From assembly GCA_009602725.1 (NCBI GenBank), contig WELB01000187.1:231999-255083 (forward strand): a stretch of DNA of 23,085 nucleotides. The letters run 5' to 3'. Made by a program: the position numbers and the translations under genes. Shown piece by piece: positions 1 through 14,382 of the stretch. The notes beneath the pieces are model-generated. The model made no database searches and had not been told where the DNA came from. It worked only from the letters and a program-made list of their open reading frames with translations. Each line of letters opens with the position of its first letter. The stretch's first letter is position 1. The stretch is from Spirogloea muscicola (taxonomy: Eukaryota > Streptophyta > Zygnematophyceae > Spirogloeales > Spirogloeaceae).

Positions 1-1157
1 GGCTCGGCCGCTGCAGGGCCGCCGTCCGCGCAACTGCAGTCCGCATCCGGCGGGAGCGGTGGCGCCGGCAGGAGCGCCAAGCTGCAGCAGCCGCTGGCGG
101 CCAGCACCACGGCGGCAGTGCCTGCTCTCCAGCAGCCGCGCCCATCACCCGCCGCCACCGCCGCCACCGCGGGGGCAACGGTGGCAGCCCCCCCCAGCAA
201 GCAGCCGCCACAACTGCGAATGCAGCTGCCGGCAATGGCAGCGCAGCCACAGCCGCTGTTGCTGAGACCAGCTGCTACCGAGGCTGCCCGAGCCGATGGC
301 GGCGGCGGAGGCGGCTACGGCGGAGCCGGTTATGTAAGTGGCGGCCAGTACCTCTACGGCCAGGCGAGGGTCGCCTCCGGCCCCGCTGCCGCCGCCGCCC
401 CCAGTGGCACCGGTGGCAGCAGCAGCATGCGCGTGGGCGCGCCAGACTTCACGCCGCAGCAGGCCAATGTTGGGCCAGGTAACATTTCACCCTCTGCCGC
501 CGCCGCCGCCGCTGCCGCCGCCGCCGCCACAGCCGTCGCCGTCGCTCCCGGCGGCTCGCTTTTGCTTTCAGCAGAGCATTCTGTACTCAATCGTCTGTAT
601 TACTGCGGTGGCGGCGAGGGCGGCAGCAGGTCCAGTAGCAATGCAGTACCCGGTGGGCATGGGGGGCCCCCCGCCCCCTCCATATGGCAGCCACCAGCAG
701 TATGGCTATGGTGGCGGCGAGGTCACGTGGTGAGCGGCCCCCCCTCCTTGCCTGCTCGCCTGCCTCGTCTATGCTGACGCCGCGTGCTGCTTGCAAGGCA
801 GCGTCATCGCCGGCCTGCAAGCGCAGCGGCTACAGACACAGATGTGGCAAATCTAGTCTGAAGCCGTCCTGAAGTCTTTGTCCTTGCTCTTCGCGGCTTA
901 GGCCATCGCGGCTGTCGTTGATGCCGAGGGCTGGCCATCCAGCCCCATCTAGGGGTCTGACAGGCCAGCAAAGCCCCCGCGGCGGTAATGGCGGTCCGTG
1001 CAGGGTGCCGGTTATCACCGGCGGCGCGTCGCCGATGCAGGCGGCGGGTTACGGTGCACCATACCTCATGGAGGCTGCTGGCGCTCTGTACTACCCGCCG
1101 GGGCCAGTGCCGTCGCCGGGGGTGCCCCCGCCGGGGCCCTACAACCCGGCAGCGTGA
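1..1157 (+). CDS. 3' end of a low-complexity protein with a PAM2-like motif (partial)
   Basis: Three exons fit: <1..478, 630..729 and 1004..1157, joined in consistent phase (donors GTAACA and GTGAGC, acceptors GCAGCAG and CGTGCAG), giving 243 residues and a TGA stop. The reading frame is open from base 1, so the start is outside the window. The protein is rich in Ala, Gly, Pro, Gln and Tyr, with a Gly-Tyr stretch and a Pro/Tyr-rich tail ending YNPAA. Residues 141-152 of the visible part read SSMRVGAPDFTP, which keeps the A-P-x-F-x-P core of the PAM2 motif that binds the MLLE domain of poly(A)-binding protein, although the usual Leu-Asn is Met-Arg. PAM2 plus a disordered tail is typical of ataxin-2/CID-type RNA-binding proteins, so a role in mRNA metabolism is inferred. 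No folded domain is visible. The coding call is fairly safe and the family assignment is weak. Confidence 0.6.
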
Positions 1158-2083
1158 GCGCACCGGCACGCAGCTGGCTTGCTGTATCAATTGCAGAGGC
1201 GGTCATTGGCCCACTCGACAGCGGCTCGCTATCGGCTCTGCACAGTGATGTCCCTTGCACCGCCGCTTTGCGAGCCGACACTCGGCTGCTGGGCAACATT
1301 GACGGCGACAGGCCGGCTGCCCTGGTGGCCTGCAGGCGCGGCGGAGGTGACGCGGGCATGACCGCCGCCAAGCGGCCCGGCGGCCTCTGGAAGCCGCCGC
1401 CTCTCCAAGGGGAGGACACCCGCCTCTAGTCACCACGGCATTGACGCAAAGCGGCTCCCGCACTTGCTGTGCAGCAATGAGCTTGGAGGCAGTCGCCACC
1501 CCGGCCGGGTGCCTAGCCGCATGCGGCGACGCGTCCTGGCTGTGTAGACTCAGCCGACACTGACGCGCTCGGCTCAATTGAGTCTCTTCAAGCAGCCCCT
1601 CATACCGCAACCGGGGCCGTCTGAGCTCTGTCCACTGGATCTTATTGCTTGCCTGCCTTGGCGGGAGCCTGCATCCAGTGACCCATGCTGGGCTCTGCTC
1701 CCTGCTCCAAGCTGGCGTCAACCACCGGGTCAGCAAAGGCAGGGCCATGCAACTCAAATGGAAGGGCACGTCACCACTGATGCAAGGAGGCACGACAGTG
1801 GCGGCAAGAGGAGGAGAGACCTGCGATGCTGATGTCCTCAGTGGCACACTGTGGCAAGCGTAATTGCTTCTCTTGCTGTAATGTAATGGGACGTACATTG
1901 GTGGCGTTGCGGCTGCACAGCTGCACAAAGTGCGAGGCTGGCGGGCTGCCCTCTGCTTGGGCCAGCCAGAGCCGCCTGCAAGCCACAGCTCAGCGCGCTA
2001 AGATGTGACCCTAAGTGAGCAGCAATGTCTGCTTTCAGCAACAGCAGGCTGCTGGTGTGCCTCAGCGGAGCTCTGCTTCCCCA
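1158..2083. other. Convergent intergenic/3' UTR region, no gene seen
   Basis: This stretch lies between the stop of the plus-strand gene and the stop of GRP94 on the minus strand, so it should hold both 3' UTRs. Open frames here are short and have no family signature or believable splice structure. Two overlapping TGTAA signals serve the plus-strand gene. I saw no TTACA (TGTAA on the minus strand) for GRP94 here, so its 3' end signal is not identified. Confidence 0.6.
1877..1886 (+). terminator. Tandem TGTAA poly(A) signals
   Basis: TGTAA occurs twice back to back (1877-1881 and 1882-1886), about 720 bases after the stop at 1157. TGTAA is the common green-algal polyadenylation signal. The long implied 3' UTR makes the assignment tentative. 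Confidence 0.4.
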
Positions 2084-5000
2084 TCAGAGCTCGTCCTTGA
2101 CGCCTTCCTCAGTAGGTGCTGCCGCAGCAGCTTCACTGCCGCCCTCGGCCACTGGCGGAGGTGGCGTGGCTGTGCCACTGCCTGTGGGGATGTCAGCGTT
2201 GGCGTCCTCTGCTGCCTGGAACTTCTCCATCTGCTCGTCAACGCCATACTTGGCTGCTGCCTGCTTTAGCACCTCCATGGACGCCTTGTTCTTGGCAACG
2301 TTTTTGGGGTCCTTCATCTCTTCGTCTGTCAAAATCTTGACCTCGTGCACACCCTCCTCCAGACGTGGCATCTCGTCCTCGTCCAGTACATCCTCGGGGT
2401 CAATGTCCTCCTCGTTGCTGCCAGCCTCGGCCATCTTCGCCTGCGGAGCAATACAGCCCGACAGTAGAGTCAGATTCGCCTGGCAGGACAGTAATCTTAT
2501 AGAGATATAGTGGGGATATAGGAGAGCATTCTGGTCAACGACATGCCGGTAGCACTTAAAGAAGGTCGTGGAGGAATTTATTGAAGAATTGTTTTGCCCC
2601 ATGCCAGATGGAAAGCTGTCGGCCTGCACCTCATTGTCATCATCCTCCTCTGGTAAATCCTCCTCCTGCTCCACCTCAGCCGAGGGGTCAATATTGAGTG
2701 TTGATCTCAATGTGGAGTAGACTCTTGAGGCGAAGGGCTTGGGGTTGTCCAACACGAAGCCGCTCTCAAGCAGTGCCGTCTCATATAGCAGCCTGGCAGC
2801 TTCCAAGGCCATGGGGTCCTGCAGAGACGACGATACGTCAGGAAACTTCAGCCGGTCTTTCAGCCATGTTGCAGAATGCGTAACATCTTCATTCAAATAC
2901 TGCAATTTCCAAAAAATTTGAAGCTTCTCTTATGGGAGCAGCATGGGTAGAACCTTGGATCTAGCATGAGCTTGTTGCAGACACAAAGGGACACATCATG
3001 CTGCTCTAAAGGGGTCACTCAGGAAAAGAGATGCTCCCCAACTGGCAGACAAGCGTGACTGTAGAGGAAAACTCAAAGACGGCAATGTGTAAGAAGGGGT
3101 GAAGCAACGCACATTCTCATTGTTCTCCGCCAGGACCTTCAGCTCCTTGATGATAGGGTGGCGCGGATTAATCTCAAGCGTCTTCTTGCTCTTCATGTAG
3201 CTCTGCTTCTCATTGTCAGCCAGCGCCTGAGCTGCCATGATCCTTTCCATGTTGGCTGACCACCCGTACTTGGAAGTGACAACAATGCAGGGTGTCTCTG
3301 CCAAACGGTTGCTCACCTGCTCAAGCAAGAGTGAAGTGAATCATATCTCTTACGTATGGTCTGTTGGCAGCAATATATGCAAGTCACCTTGTAGAGTGAT
3401 TACCTGCACCAGTTGACTCTAGATTTGTGTCCAACGATTGAGCTTGACTGGAGAGGCACTTAAGCAATAGGTGGCGGCTTTCACACCTTGACGTTCTCAA
3501 GGTCAGGGAAGAGCTTGGATACACTGTCCTTCCACCAGCCCACCAAGGGCTTGAAGCTCTCCTTGAGCTCCTTCTCCCTGGCCTTGTCCTTCTTCCCGCC
3601 AATCTTAAGGTCGTCCTTGCTTGCATTTTGGAATTTGATGTCGTCATACTCGGTCAAATTTTGCATCAAGTACTCATCTACTGGGTCTGTGAAGTATATG
3701 ACCTGCTCAGCACCCAGCTTGAGAAGTCTTAAGTTCCGTCTCTAAGTATTCCTGCCAGGCGATTGTGACTTTGATATACACCTCGACATTTACAATCATA
3801 AGTTTAGGAGAAAGCTTATGCCTGACCTCAAAGCCCTTCTTGAGAAGTTTTTCCAAGAATGGAGACTTCTCAAGCTGTGCCTTGTTCTGACCAATGAGGT
3901 AATAGATGTGCTTCTGGCCATCCTTCATCCTGGACACGTAGTCATCCAGAGAAGCCAGCTTCTCCCCTGACTTGGATCTGCATCAAGTTGCTGACTCGAG
4001 TCAGGAAGGGGAGGTAGTAATAATGTTCACACATTCTAATCCAGCAGATTAGGATCTTTCAAGACATCTCTTGAATTTTCCTGCACCAAATGCTGTCAAG
4101 CATGCAAGGTTGAGAATGACTTGACAATCACACCAACGGCCTCCTGAGGTGAGACATGGCAGCTCAACACAGTGACGCTGGCAAGGCAGGCTCATCACGC
4201 ACGTGGAGAATCTGAGAAGTTTGGCGAGGCGGATGCGATTTGAACTGTCCTCGATGATGCCCAGCTTGATGGATTTACCAAAGTTCTTCCAGAACATGCC
4301 GTACTTGCCTTTGCCGCTCTTAGTCTCCACTTTAGTCTCGTCATCCCCTGCAGAAGTGGCCACGATCTCTGTGTCAGTAATCCATCCTTAGAGACTGAAG
4401 ATCCTGCATTGGCACAGTGCTGGCACATTACAACAAGCACTTGACAGACATATGCACACGTACCATCAGAACTCTTCTTGGAAGAATCTTCCTCATCCTC
4501 CTCAGCAAGGCGGCGGATCATATCCAGGGCCTTGCGGACAAGCTTCTTTTTTATGGTCTTCAGACTGCCATGCTGTTGAAGCATCTCTCGGGATACATTC
4601 AGAGGCAGAGTGTCCGAATCAACAATACCCTGCATACCATGAATATCGGAGTTGAGGACTCCATGAATTACATTAGCCCATAATCCGACATCGCATGTGT
4701 TGACTTTGCAGGCGGCATTTAGGGCAAGTACACACGTTAAATGCAATGCAGTACAGTTGCATGGCTGAAAGGAGTCAGCACCATCAGGACAGTAATCGTA
4801 TCTCATCTTCTGTTGTGCATCATTCCACAAGTTATTGTGGTAAAAGTAAACACTACTAATGAGGAGCTGGTGCCTTTGACTTCTGCCCAGGTTGCAGGTG
4901 CATAGAATTACCTTCAAGAAATTTAGATATCTTGGCATAAGCTCATCAAAATCTTCTGAGATGAAAACTCTTCTAACGTAGAGCTTCAGAGCTGCAGCAG

Positions 5001-8000
5001 AGCTGTAATAGTTTTCCCACAAGTCACTTGGAGCCTCCGGAGGGATGAACAGAACCGCTTTGAACTCCACATCTCCCTCTGCGTTGAAGTGCGACCATGA
5101 GAGGGGCTCCTTGCCCGTAATGTCTTTGCTAATGGACTGGTAGAACTTAGTGTACTCCTCATTACTGACATCCTTCGGATTCCGAAGCCAGATAGCCTTG
5201 ACGTCGTTCAGTACTTCCCAGCTGTACTCCGTCTTCTTCTCTGTCTTTGTCTTGGGCTCTGAAAAGGTCAAAGATGTCATCAACCAGATCAAGAAAGGCA
5301 GAGGACAAGATATGCCTTCAGCTTATGATATGGAGTCGAATCAAGACTTGCTCAATGCTACCAATGAGTATCCTGTGCGAGGAACTCTGACCAGTTTTTC
5401 ATATTATTTCTTGCTTGTGCTTACTTTGGCAGTGTCTGGCTGCAGGCTAATCAGACGTTATAGAGCAAATCACTTAATGTGACAGACATGTGTTTACAAA
5501 GGAAAGCCTCAAAGCAGATTGTCTGAGCAAGTCTGAGTACTCACTCTTCTCATCGTCCTCATCCTCATCCTCTGTTTCCTCTGTCTCTTCTCCTTCATCC
5601 TCTGCCAAACACTAGAGTCTGTGAGCGGTTATGGACGTAAACCATGACAGAACACAGGGAATGCATGTAGCACGCAGGCTGAAGTCTGTGGCTCAGCATA
5701 GGGCAAAGCAGTAGACACCTTCTGCTTTAGTAAGGTGCAAGGTACAAGGGTCAAGTTTGAGAGCGAGGATACTCACCCTTCTTGTCAGCATCTCCTTCCT
5801 CAACCTCCTCGGCTTCATCTTCATCGGCAGAGTCATCAGGAACCTCATACTCAACCTCCTTAGAAGCCCAAAGGCTGATTGGGAAGTTGATGAACTGCGA
5901 ATACTTCTTCACCAATTCCTGAGATAGAAGATTGAAACAAATGTCATCAGATATTTGTTTATATGTTTCTGTTTGGTATAGCCGTTAGAAAAGCTTAGGT
6001 ACCACTGAGTGTTGTATGCGGCATGAGCACGTCCTTGCTAGTCAAAGAGCATGAGATCACCCAAAGTCTATCTGTTGCTGACCTTCAGCTTGTCCTCAGA
6101 AGCGTACTCGCTTGCCTCGTCCTTGAGATGAATCTTGATTTCAGTACCACGGCCAAGCGGCTCGCTTTCATCGTCCTCATAAATCTCATAGCTGCCATCA
6201 GCCTTCGATGCCCAGATCCACCTGATGAAGGATCACGGTTAGCTCCACTATTACTTGAGTGCGAACTATGAGAAATGAATGAGGAGGATGACACACAACC
6301 AGGGAGCACCAATCTGCATGCTTCAGATACACCATAAGCGCTTGGGTTTGATTGGGCAAGGTAGTTTACTGAGTGTCATCGTTGTGTTTGCTGTGGACTT
6401 CCACAAAGTCAGCAACAAGGTAGACAGAGTAGAATCCAACACCAAATTGACCAATAAGATTGAGGTCGCCGCCCTTCTGCATCTGCTCCAAAAAGGCTGC
6501 ATACCGAAGATGGCAAAAGCATCGACTGCATCAGCATCACAGCTAAAAAGCCTGGCTGCTGCAGAAATCTTGCAGAAATTGCTAGGTACTCAGTGGGATG
6601 AACTAGCCTGGAGATGACTAGCCTGCATGTCCATAGGATAGACTTCATCATTTTGAAGCCATACCAGATGTTCCAGACTTGGCGATGGTTCCAAGATTCT
6701 TGATCAAGTCGTCCTTGGTCATACCAATACCCCTGTCCCTAATAGACAGTATCTTGTTCTTCTCGTCCAATTTGATCTGGTATGCCAAGGTAATGATCAT
6801 TGCTAGTGAATCAGTGGGAGCCGCTTGTTACGCAATCGATGTTGATACATCATAACTGTCGTCAATACCTGACCTCGTCAAGGGAGTGGTGCTTTAGTTG
6901 CTAGCAGTATCCTAGTCGTGCTAGTCAATCCATTGTAGATTGCCTACAATGGTGCAGAGACTAGCAGACCACACACTTACCTTGATTTCCAGCTGTGTGT
7001 CTTCACCTTCCCCAAGGACTGACTTGTCAGTGAGTGAGAGGAAGCGAATCTTGTCAAGAGCCTGTGGAAGAAGGAAGCGCATCAAGTCAGGTTGAGCCTT
7101 TGGCAGGACCTGAAGACCCCTCACCAACCTCTCTCCGCCAAGTGCCTATCATAGCTGACTCCACACTTACAATGTGACGCGCTATGTACAACAATACTCG
7201 ATAATGTGGGACAAACTGGTAGTGGAGACACCGGTAGTGCCACTAGAGAGGCACATATAAAACCTTTCGACCTGTGCTGCTTTCCTCCTGGTCACATCCT
7301 TCTTCATGACAAGCGATACTTTTGACCACTAACTACTGCTTACTAGCAATCACTCAGCTCTCCTCTAAGCTCGTCAGGCCCACAAATAGGTTGTTCTTGC
7401 AATTTACATCAAACTGCTCTCTTGTCTCCGTGCAAGTTTCTGTTGAGTATCAGTAACTGGCCAGCACCGACTTGGCTTGTCAAGATATCCAGGAATGCAG
7501 GTTACGTACATCAGAGGCGTTTGAGATGAGCTCCCGGAGGAATATATCCTTGTTACTGTAAAGAGAGTTGATGATGATGTCCATCAATCTGCTGACCTCC
7601 GCCTGGAATTCATGCTTCTCTCCTAACTTCCTGGTTTTGCTCATGGACTCCCTTTCTCTGTGAAAACCACAGGCTATGAAAGTCAATAAACACAGAAGCC
7701 CATGCAGCCGACTCAGGTCAGTAGTAATGTTTCAACGAATAGTCAGCGCAGCTGCAACTTCTGGAGCAGACCGGGTGGCAGGTGTTGCTATGTCTACCTC
7801 TGCTGAGTGTCTGTGTCTGTTGTAGAGGCGGGGGGTATGGAGCCCAGGTCTCTGTCCACCTTCGGTGGATCAACTTCTCCAGGTGGTGAAGTTGCTTCCT
7901 CTGCTCTAACTACATGAGGTGCTGTCAAGGCACTCAAGACCTAACAGTCAGGACTCAGCTCAATTGAGGCATGTACGTCACCGTTGAGCTGATCACCTTG

Positions 8001-8465
8001 GTGAAACCCGCAGCTGCAGGCATAAGATCACCGCAACGTGGCTATCCCAAGACCTTGACCAGAGCTTACGATGGCGCACCAGCTACGTCCGAGTACCAAA
8101 AGAGAATGAAGCAAACGTAGCCGATCATTCTTCCATCTCTTATTTAAGGAGGAAGGCTGAGAGACCGGAGCTTGACCAGTTGACCAACCATGATGGGAGA
8201 CTAGCTTAACACAAGCCTCGTTAGCAACTCCGCGAGGCACATTGCGCAGTGGTACGACAAAAGCGACGCGACGACCGCAGCGCTCGGACCTTCACGCCAT
8301 TATGGTGATCCGACATGCCATTTACTACCAGCTCCTCAAGGGTTAACAATGAGTAGCAGAGGATTACAAGTCATACTCAAGCATGAGGGCAGGAGAGGCA
8401 CCTGAGAGGCTGAGGAAGACGGTTAGACCGACCAGCGCCCCGAAGAGCGCCACCCGCCACCTCAT
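2084..8465 (-). CDS. HSP90B: GRP94 / endoplasmin, ER-resident HSP90 (HSP90B), complete
   Basis: ATP-dependent ER luminal chaperone that matures secreted and membrane proteins downstream of BiP. Sixteen exons in gene order: 8377..8465, 7510..7657, 6981..7061, 6665..6776, 6370..6496, 6083..6221, 5777..5918, 5545..5601, 4912..5258, 4464..4629, 4203..4368, 3827..3977, 3487..3702, 3113..3316, 2630..2818, 2084..2440. All phases agree, giving about 896 aa. Residues 1-25 are a signal peptide beginning [13 protein letters not shown]. The Bergerat ATPase motifs are [11 protein letters not shown] (69-79), DRGIGMT (120-126), GTIAKSGTS (135-143) and [11 protein letters not shown] (159-169). An acidic linker (about 256-300) precedes the middle domain with its catalytic-loop Arg in LPLNVSREM (R428). 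The C-terminal domain runs into an unusually long Glu/Ala/Pro tail ending KDEL, the ER-retrieval signal. The ATG at 8465 is the first in frame; upstream only a TTG is open. It is transcribed divergently from BiP. Confidence 0.96.
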
Positions 8466-8610
8466 GTCGCTGCGATACTGCGAGCCCTCAGCTGCAGGCG
8501 GATAGCGTAACACCTGGCAAGGCGCAGTTTGGACAGTTGCAGGGCCGGCAGCGGGAGCCAATGCTGGCCGCTCTACGACGCCCTGAATCGCTTCCGACGA
8601 GGCCGTCCAC

Positions 8611-8656
8611 GGCGGCGGCGCTGGCGCTGGCGGCGGCGGCGACGGCGGCGGCGGCG
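8611..8656 (-). repeat. (GCC)n tract upstream of GRP94
   Basis: An imperfect GGC repeat on the plus strand reads as GCC in the GRP94 sense. It lies about 146-191 bases upstream of the GRP94 start codon, probably in its leader or core promoter. Confidence 0.7.
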
Positions 8657-8750
8657 TAGTTGCACGCAGGGCACGGATTTAGCCGAGCTTAAGTCTCCTG
8701 ACGCAACTTCTACCGCCTGACGGTCGTCAGCCCGTTAGCGTCACCGTCGT

Positions 8751-8786
8751 GGGGGGGGGGCGCCCCGGGTCGCCGCCCCCCCCCCC
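8751..8786. repeat. G10 / C11 homopolymer inverted pair
   Basis: Ten G (8751-8760) are followed after 15 bases by eleven C (8776-8786). Together they can form a strong GC hairpin, and each strand also has a long G run able to stack. More C runs follow to about 8811. Length of such runs is error-prone in sequencing. Confidence 0.8.
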
Positions 8787-8914
8787 GCCCCGACGCCCAC
8801 CAACCCCCCCCGCGCCAAGCGACGTCGCACGCTAGTCGCAAGCAGGCCGGCCGCGTCGCCTAGGCCCTCGCGAGCCACTCCGGACGCGCGATCTGGTCGC
8901 CGAGCGTCGCTGAA

Positions 8915-8940
8915 CCAATAGTTCGCGGCCAGTTACGTGG
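8915..8940. promoter_or_regulatory. CCAAT box with ERSE-like spacing and ACGTGG core
   Basis: CCAAT (8915-8919) is followed by exactly nine bases and then CCAGT (8929-8933). The ER stress response element is CCAAT-N9-CCACG, so the spacing fits but the right half matches only three of five bases. An ACGTGG core follows at 8935-8940. A degenerate ERSE is possible but unproven. Confidence 0.4.
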
Positions 8941-9010
8941 CGCCCAGAAGACGCGCGCCCATTGGTGGGCTGAGCGCAACGGGGGCCTCTCATAGGCTGC
9001 GCTGGGCGCC
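8939..9010. repeat. 9-bp inverted repeat bracketed by two ACGTGG motifs
   Basis: GGCGCCCAG (8939-8947) and CTGGGCGCC (9002-9010) are perfect inverted copies 54 bases apart. ACGTGG overlaps the outer edge of the left arm (8935-8940) and lies three bases past the right arm (9015-9020). An ATTGG (inverted CCAAT, 8961-8965) lies in the loop. Confidence 0.6.
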
Positions 9011-9012
9011 CT

Positions 9013-9020
9013 TGACGTGG
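9013..9020 (+). promoter_or_regulatory. TGACGTGG, UPR element candidate
   Basis: TGACGTGG is an exact match to the UPRE bound by XBP1 in animals and closely related to sites of plant bZIP28/bZIP60 and ATF6-type factors. It lies about 720 bases from the BiP start and 550 from the GRP94 start. An 8-base match can occur by chance, but its place between two classic UPR targets raises the likelihood. Confidence 0.55.
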
Positions 9021-9140
9021 TACCCTCTCTACACGGGGGTTGGCTTTTACCGTTTTCCAAGTCGGCCTTACCCTTTTCCCTCCATATGGGAGACCTGGGC
9101 GGGCCACCGGCGGTTGGGGTCCCCCAAACCTCTCTGATTT

Positions 9141-9279
9141 GCGGCTGCTTAGCAGGGGTTACTGAGTGATTTGTAGCTGCTTTCTTCCGTTGTGTGCTTT
9201 GTTTTCCTAGCGCTTCCTCTGGCCCCCTTCTCGTACTTTGTTCATTCTTTTTTGGGCTGGCTTTTCCAGCCCCTATCCT
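9141..9279 (+). repeat. Diverged dispersed repeat, copy A
   Basis: This segment shares an ordered series of blocks with 19407-19539: GCGGCTGCTyA, AGGGG, TGTGCTTT, AGCGCTT, CTGGCC, a TCATTCT-rich block ending in TGGGCTGG, and CCCCTmTCCT. Spacing differs by small gaps. It is probably an old copy of a dispersed element and carries no coding signal that I recognise. Confidence 0.5.
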
Positions 9280-9553
9280 CAATGGGCGAGCCCTTCTTCG
9301 TCCCAAAGGGGACGAAGACCCCTCCTTAAACCCTCCCGATTCCCCGTCACGTCGGGCCGCCGCCCGCTGCCCCCTAAGTGATCTCTGTCAGGCTCTCTCA
9401 CCCTGACGAGAAGCTTCTAACTGGCCGGCGGCCGCCCCGGGGGCCAGCGCTAAGTGATAGCCATCAGGCAGGCTAACCGCAAGGGAGCCCATTACCCCGC
9501 ACCAGCATCTACCGGCTTTTCCACTGAAGCACAAGGCCAGCTACTCTCCCCAG

Positions 9554-9588
9554 CCGCCGCCGCCGCCGCCGCCGCCGTTGCCGCCGCG
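9554..9588 (+). repeat. (CCG)n tract in the BiP leader region
   Basis: Tandem CCG triplets with one TTG interruption lie about 153-187 bases before the BiP start codon. A similar tract in the same transcript sense lies at nearly the same distance from the GRP94 start. Confidence 0.7.
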
Positions 9589-9740
9589 GGTACTGGCAGC
9601 CGAGCCATCGGCGGCAGCCACAGCGCAGAGCCGTCTGCTCTGTCGCCTCCGCGGCGGCCTGTAAAGCTCCGCTTATATTGACTTGCAGCTCCAGCTCCCA
9701 CCAAGACGACCTCTACTGCCTGCGTCCTAACGAGCACGCG

Positions 9741-13790
<4,050 letters not shown>

Positions 13791-14382
13791 GGCGAGAGCC
13801 TTCTCTGCCACCTGTGCCATCTCATTGAGGCCACCACTCTTCAATCCCCCCCCCCACTCCACCCTCCTCCTGCTAGGCCTCCTGGCGAGCTTGCCTGGAG
13901 TAGCAGCCATTGACCTGACATAGCTGGGCTGCCAGAGCTATGACCTGCTAGTCAGCGGCTGAAACTGGTGCTGGTGATTTTGCTCCTGTGCACCAAGTGA
14001 GTTGGAGTCTCTACCTACTTGCGTTGCCACTCACTGCAGCACCGGCTGCAGGGACCCAGGCCTCACTCGTTATTCAGCTCTATGCTGCATAGTCCACATT
14101 GTGAGCCCCTCCTGGCAAATGTATTCTTTATATCACCCGCTGTGCATGAGTTGCCGGTGCCTCGTGCAGCTTGCCTCTTGGTACCTCGTGCAGCAACCAG
14201 CCGGTTGGCTATTGCAATTGTCTATGAGTTTACAGGTCTGTTCTTCGACTTTTAAAAATGGGAAGACAGTAGACAGTCATGAATGCCTACTGTAACAGAT
14301 TTGATCAAGTAAGGTTGATATGTGAAGCTAAATTTCAGATCTAGAGAGTGGTGGGACCAGCCATCTATGGGAATACGACCAT
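13791..14382. other. BiP 3' UTR and flanking non-coding DNA
   Basis: No believable gene follows the BiP stop in this stretch. A TGTAA at 14291-14295 gives a 3' UTR of about 500 bases. Open frames are short, overlap on both strands and lack family signatures. Confidence 0.6.
14291..14295 (+). terminator. TGTAA poly(A) signal for BiP
   Basis: TGTAA, the usual green-algal polyadenylation signal, lies about 500 bases beyond the BiP stop codon in the sense orientation. I noticed no better match closer to the stop. Confidence 0.5.

Larger units (their letters stand above)
8466..9740. promoter_or_regulatory. Shared divergent promoter region between GRP94 and BiP
   Basis: These 1,275 bases separate the start codons of the two head-to-head ER chaperone genes. 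They contain two CCAAT boxes, one exact TGACGTGG element, an inverted repeat flanked by ACGTGG, a G10/C11 hairpin, (GCC)n tracts near each gene and one copy of a diverged dispersed repeat. No protein-coding gene is recognisable; open frames here are GC-driven. Shared control by ER stress is inferred from the element content and from the known co-induction of BiP and GRP94. Transcription starts cannot be placed from sequence, so the region could also be two separate promoters. Confidence 0.75.

Noticed and set aside
804-1429. Several overlapping long open frames on both strands downstream of the PAM2-like gene
   Set aside because: They are GC-driven frames overlapping the last exon and its 3' UTR, with arginine- or cysteine-heavy composition and no domain or splice support.
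8915-9020. Canonical ERSE (CCAAT-N9-CCACG) or ERSE-II
   Set aside because: I found no exact match on either strand. Only a CCAAT-N9-CCAGT and a separate TGACGTGG are present, so no canonical ERSE is claimed.
8860-9306. Minus-strand frame of 148 codons in the chaperone promoter
   Set aside because: It is low-complexity Arg/Pro/Ala sequence overlapping promoter elements, with no family signal and a competing frame on the opposite strand.
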